Of a stretch of DNA of 14,496 bases, positions 13,266-14,496 are shown one piece after another (within the stretch, counting starts at the first letter, position 1; each line of letters starts with the position of its first letter). The notes beneath the pieces were generated by a model. The model was not told the DNA's origin. It worked only from the letters and a program-made list of their open reading frames with translations, and searched no databases. Source of the stretch: UBA6183 sp034676125 (lineage in GTDB: Bacteria; Bacteroidota; Bacteroidia; UKL13-3); the NCBI GenBank assembly GCA_034676125.1, contig JAUCCO010000088.1, forward strand, positions 1-14,496, read 5' to 3'. The translations under genes were made by a program, and so were the position numbers.

Positions 13266-14496
13266 ATGCTTAAGCCTTTTATAACATTACTTTTTATACT
13301 TTTATCTTTTAGCCAAGTAAAAGCTCAAACCAACTATTTGGGCAATGTAGGCCAATATAAACTTTCATTAGTAGCATTTACACGTAGTGGCAACAACTTG
13401 GTTGTTGCCACTACGTATTTATTAGATTCTGTTACAGATGTTAATGGGCGGTGTGTACCAATGTTGTTATTAATTAATACCCAAACAAATGCCACTACCT
13501 ATATAACAATTGGCGATACCATAAAAGCCAATGATGAGATTTTATATCCAAAAATAGTTGAGGTACCAAACGATAGCATAATTGAAATAGTTGGCGTAGG
13601 CATTAATAATTATTTTTATAACTCAAACGATTATTTTATTTATAAAAAAATATATAACCTCAATACACAAACATCGCAAAACTTTAAGTATCCTTTGTTT
13701 ACAGGGATTGATGTTTGGCCCAAAGTAATAAAAGTACGGAAGTTGGATTTTAACGGTGAGCACATTTATTATGGCAATTGTGGACTTGATAGCTACGATG
13801 GTCCTTTAAGTGGTTATTTTATTAAAACAGACAAAAACGATAGTCTATTATTTACCCGAATAGAAAGAGGTGAAAAAGATGATGTATATGGTTATCCGCT
13901 TGGTACCATTATTAACAGAAACGATTCGTTGATTGCTTTTAATACTAGTACAAATAAGTATGGTGAGATAAATTTATTGGGAAGTGATAGTTTTAATATT
14001 TTATCACAATTTGAATTTTGGAGAGGTTTTTCGGAAGGGCTTGGGCAAAACAATTTATACTCAAGCAATCGATGCGAAATAGCAACTGTTAACCAAAATA
14101 ATAATGTTTATCAATTAATAGTTTCTGATACTTTTAATAAAATAGATCGCTTATTTGAAAGATACTCGATAAGAAAATTAAATGTAAACGATTATACCAT
14201 TACCAACGGAACGGTATTAAACGTGAACTTCGATTCTCCGCACGATTTTTATTATGAAACGTATGATATAATGAAGAATGCATTATTGGTAAACGAAGCT
14301 AAAAACACGGTATATGCATACATAAACGATTTGAATACCATGCAGCAATTTACACTTTATAAGTTTGATACTTTATTAAATATAGTATGGGAAAAGGACT
14401 TTATTTTTGACCCTGATAATTTGTATAATAGATACTTTGTAGAGGACATGTTGCAAACCGATAATGGTATTTATATTATAGGTAAAATTACAGACC
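13266..14496 (+). CDS. Exported propeller-like protein, 3' end outside the window
   Basis: The frame stays open for 410 codons to the window edge. Residues 1-20 (MLKPFITLLFILLSFSQVKA) are a clear Sec signal peptide, cleaved before QTNY. The mature part is rich in N, D, Y, T and I, with repeated short beta-strand units such as GYFIKTDKNDSLLFTRI and LYKFDTLLNIVWEKDF. A late stretch, MLQTDNGIYIIGKI, resembles the 'T-DGGyi-G' unit of Bacteroidota secreted beta-propellers. A T9SS sorting domain would be expected at the missing C terminus, but I cannot see it. No catalytic motif is visible. It begins 48 bp after the EF-hand gene and may share its transcript. A perfect 16-bp hairpin lies in codons 39-51. 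Confidence 0.85.
   Translation, partial: MLKPFITLLFILLSFSQVKAQTNYLGNVGQYKLSLVAFTRSGNNLVVATTYLLDSVTDVNGRCVPMLLLINTQTNATTYITIGDTIKANDEILYPKIVEVPNDSIIEIVGVGINNYFYNSNDYFIYKKIYNLNTQTSQNFKYPLFTGIDVWPKVIKVRKLDFNGEHIYYGNCGLDSYDGPLSGYFIKTDKNDSLLFTRIERGEKDDVYGYPLGTIINRNDSLIAFNTSTNKYGEINLLGSDSFNILSQFEFWRGFSEGLGQNNLYSSNRCEIATVNQNNNVYQLIVSDTFNKIDRLFERYSIRKLNVNDYTITNGTVLNVNFDSPHDFYYETYDIMKNALLVNEAKNTVYAYINDLNTMQQFTLYKFDTLLNIVWEKDFIFDPDNLYNRYFVEDMLQTDNGIYIIGKITD
13382..13416. repeat. Perfect 16-bp inverted repeat inside a coding sequence
   Basis: ACGTAGTGGCAACAAC (13382-13397) and GTTGTTGCCACTACGT (13401-13416) are exact reverse complements around the 3-nt loop TTG. The element covers codons 39-51 (TRSGNNLVVATTY) just after the signal peptide of the downstream exported protein. 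It is read through in frame and adds no stop codon. A stem of this length and GC content is far above the background of this AT-rich gene. Confidence 0.9.

Overview
The window looks like chromosome of a low-GC member of the Bacteroidota. The evidence is two proteins with a C-terminal type IX secretion (T9SS) sorting domain (minus strand 145-1404 and 8700-10889), A/T-rich leaders without Shine-Dalgarno sequences, several matches to the Bacteroidota -7 promoter element TAnnTTTG, and protein families typical of that phylum. I cannot name a genus. I see no rRNA, tRNA, transposase, integrase or CRISPR array.

Layout. 1-1404 (minus): a secreted Asp-box/beta-propeller-like T9SS protein with a strong terminator behind it. 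1510-3867 (minus): a tight, overlapping four-gene operon read as small conserved protein -> seven-helix membrane protein -> one-helix sensor kinase -> NarL/FixJ-type response regulator. 4352-5272 (plus): a complete alpha/beta hydrolase of the PF05990 (DUF900) type. 5718-6479 (plus): an unrecognised lipoprotein with an extra C-terminal membrane helix. 6886-6954: an orphan signal-peptide stub running into the 3' end of the next gene. 6926-8335 (minus): a housekeeping pair, TatD-family hydrolase then TcdA (t6A to ct6A tRNA modification). 8377-8618: a GC-richer intergenic repeat cluster with CGCAGAG motifs and exchangeable palindromic cores. 8700-10889 (minus): a T9SS-exported PNGase F-like amidase with its own terminator. 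11076-13217 (plus): a large EF-hand membrane protein of unknown function. 13266-14496 (plus): an exported propeller-like protein running off the window, with a perfect 16-bp hairpin inside its coding sequence.

How the genes may work together. The most system-like part is 1400-4060. The operon pairs a kinase that has almost no sensor domain with an overlapping gene for a seven-helix membrane protein, which suggests a split sensor. A near-identical 18-bp palindrome (consensus TTGGTWCTWTAGAACCAW) occurs upstream of the operon (4022-4039, with partial copies beside it) and again between the regulator gene and the T9SS protein gene (1488-1505). There it lies about 60 bp upstream of a predicted transcription start. 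I infer that the regulator may control both its own operon and the secreted protein. The region 3868-6925 has long AT-rich intergenic stretches full of inverted repeats and ends in the broken signal-peptide stub, so it may be an accessory segment beside a conserved backbone. The PNGase-like protein carries Gln where a by-eye alignment to PNGase F places Glu118.
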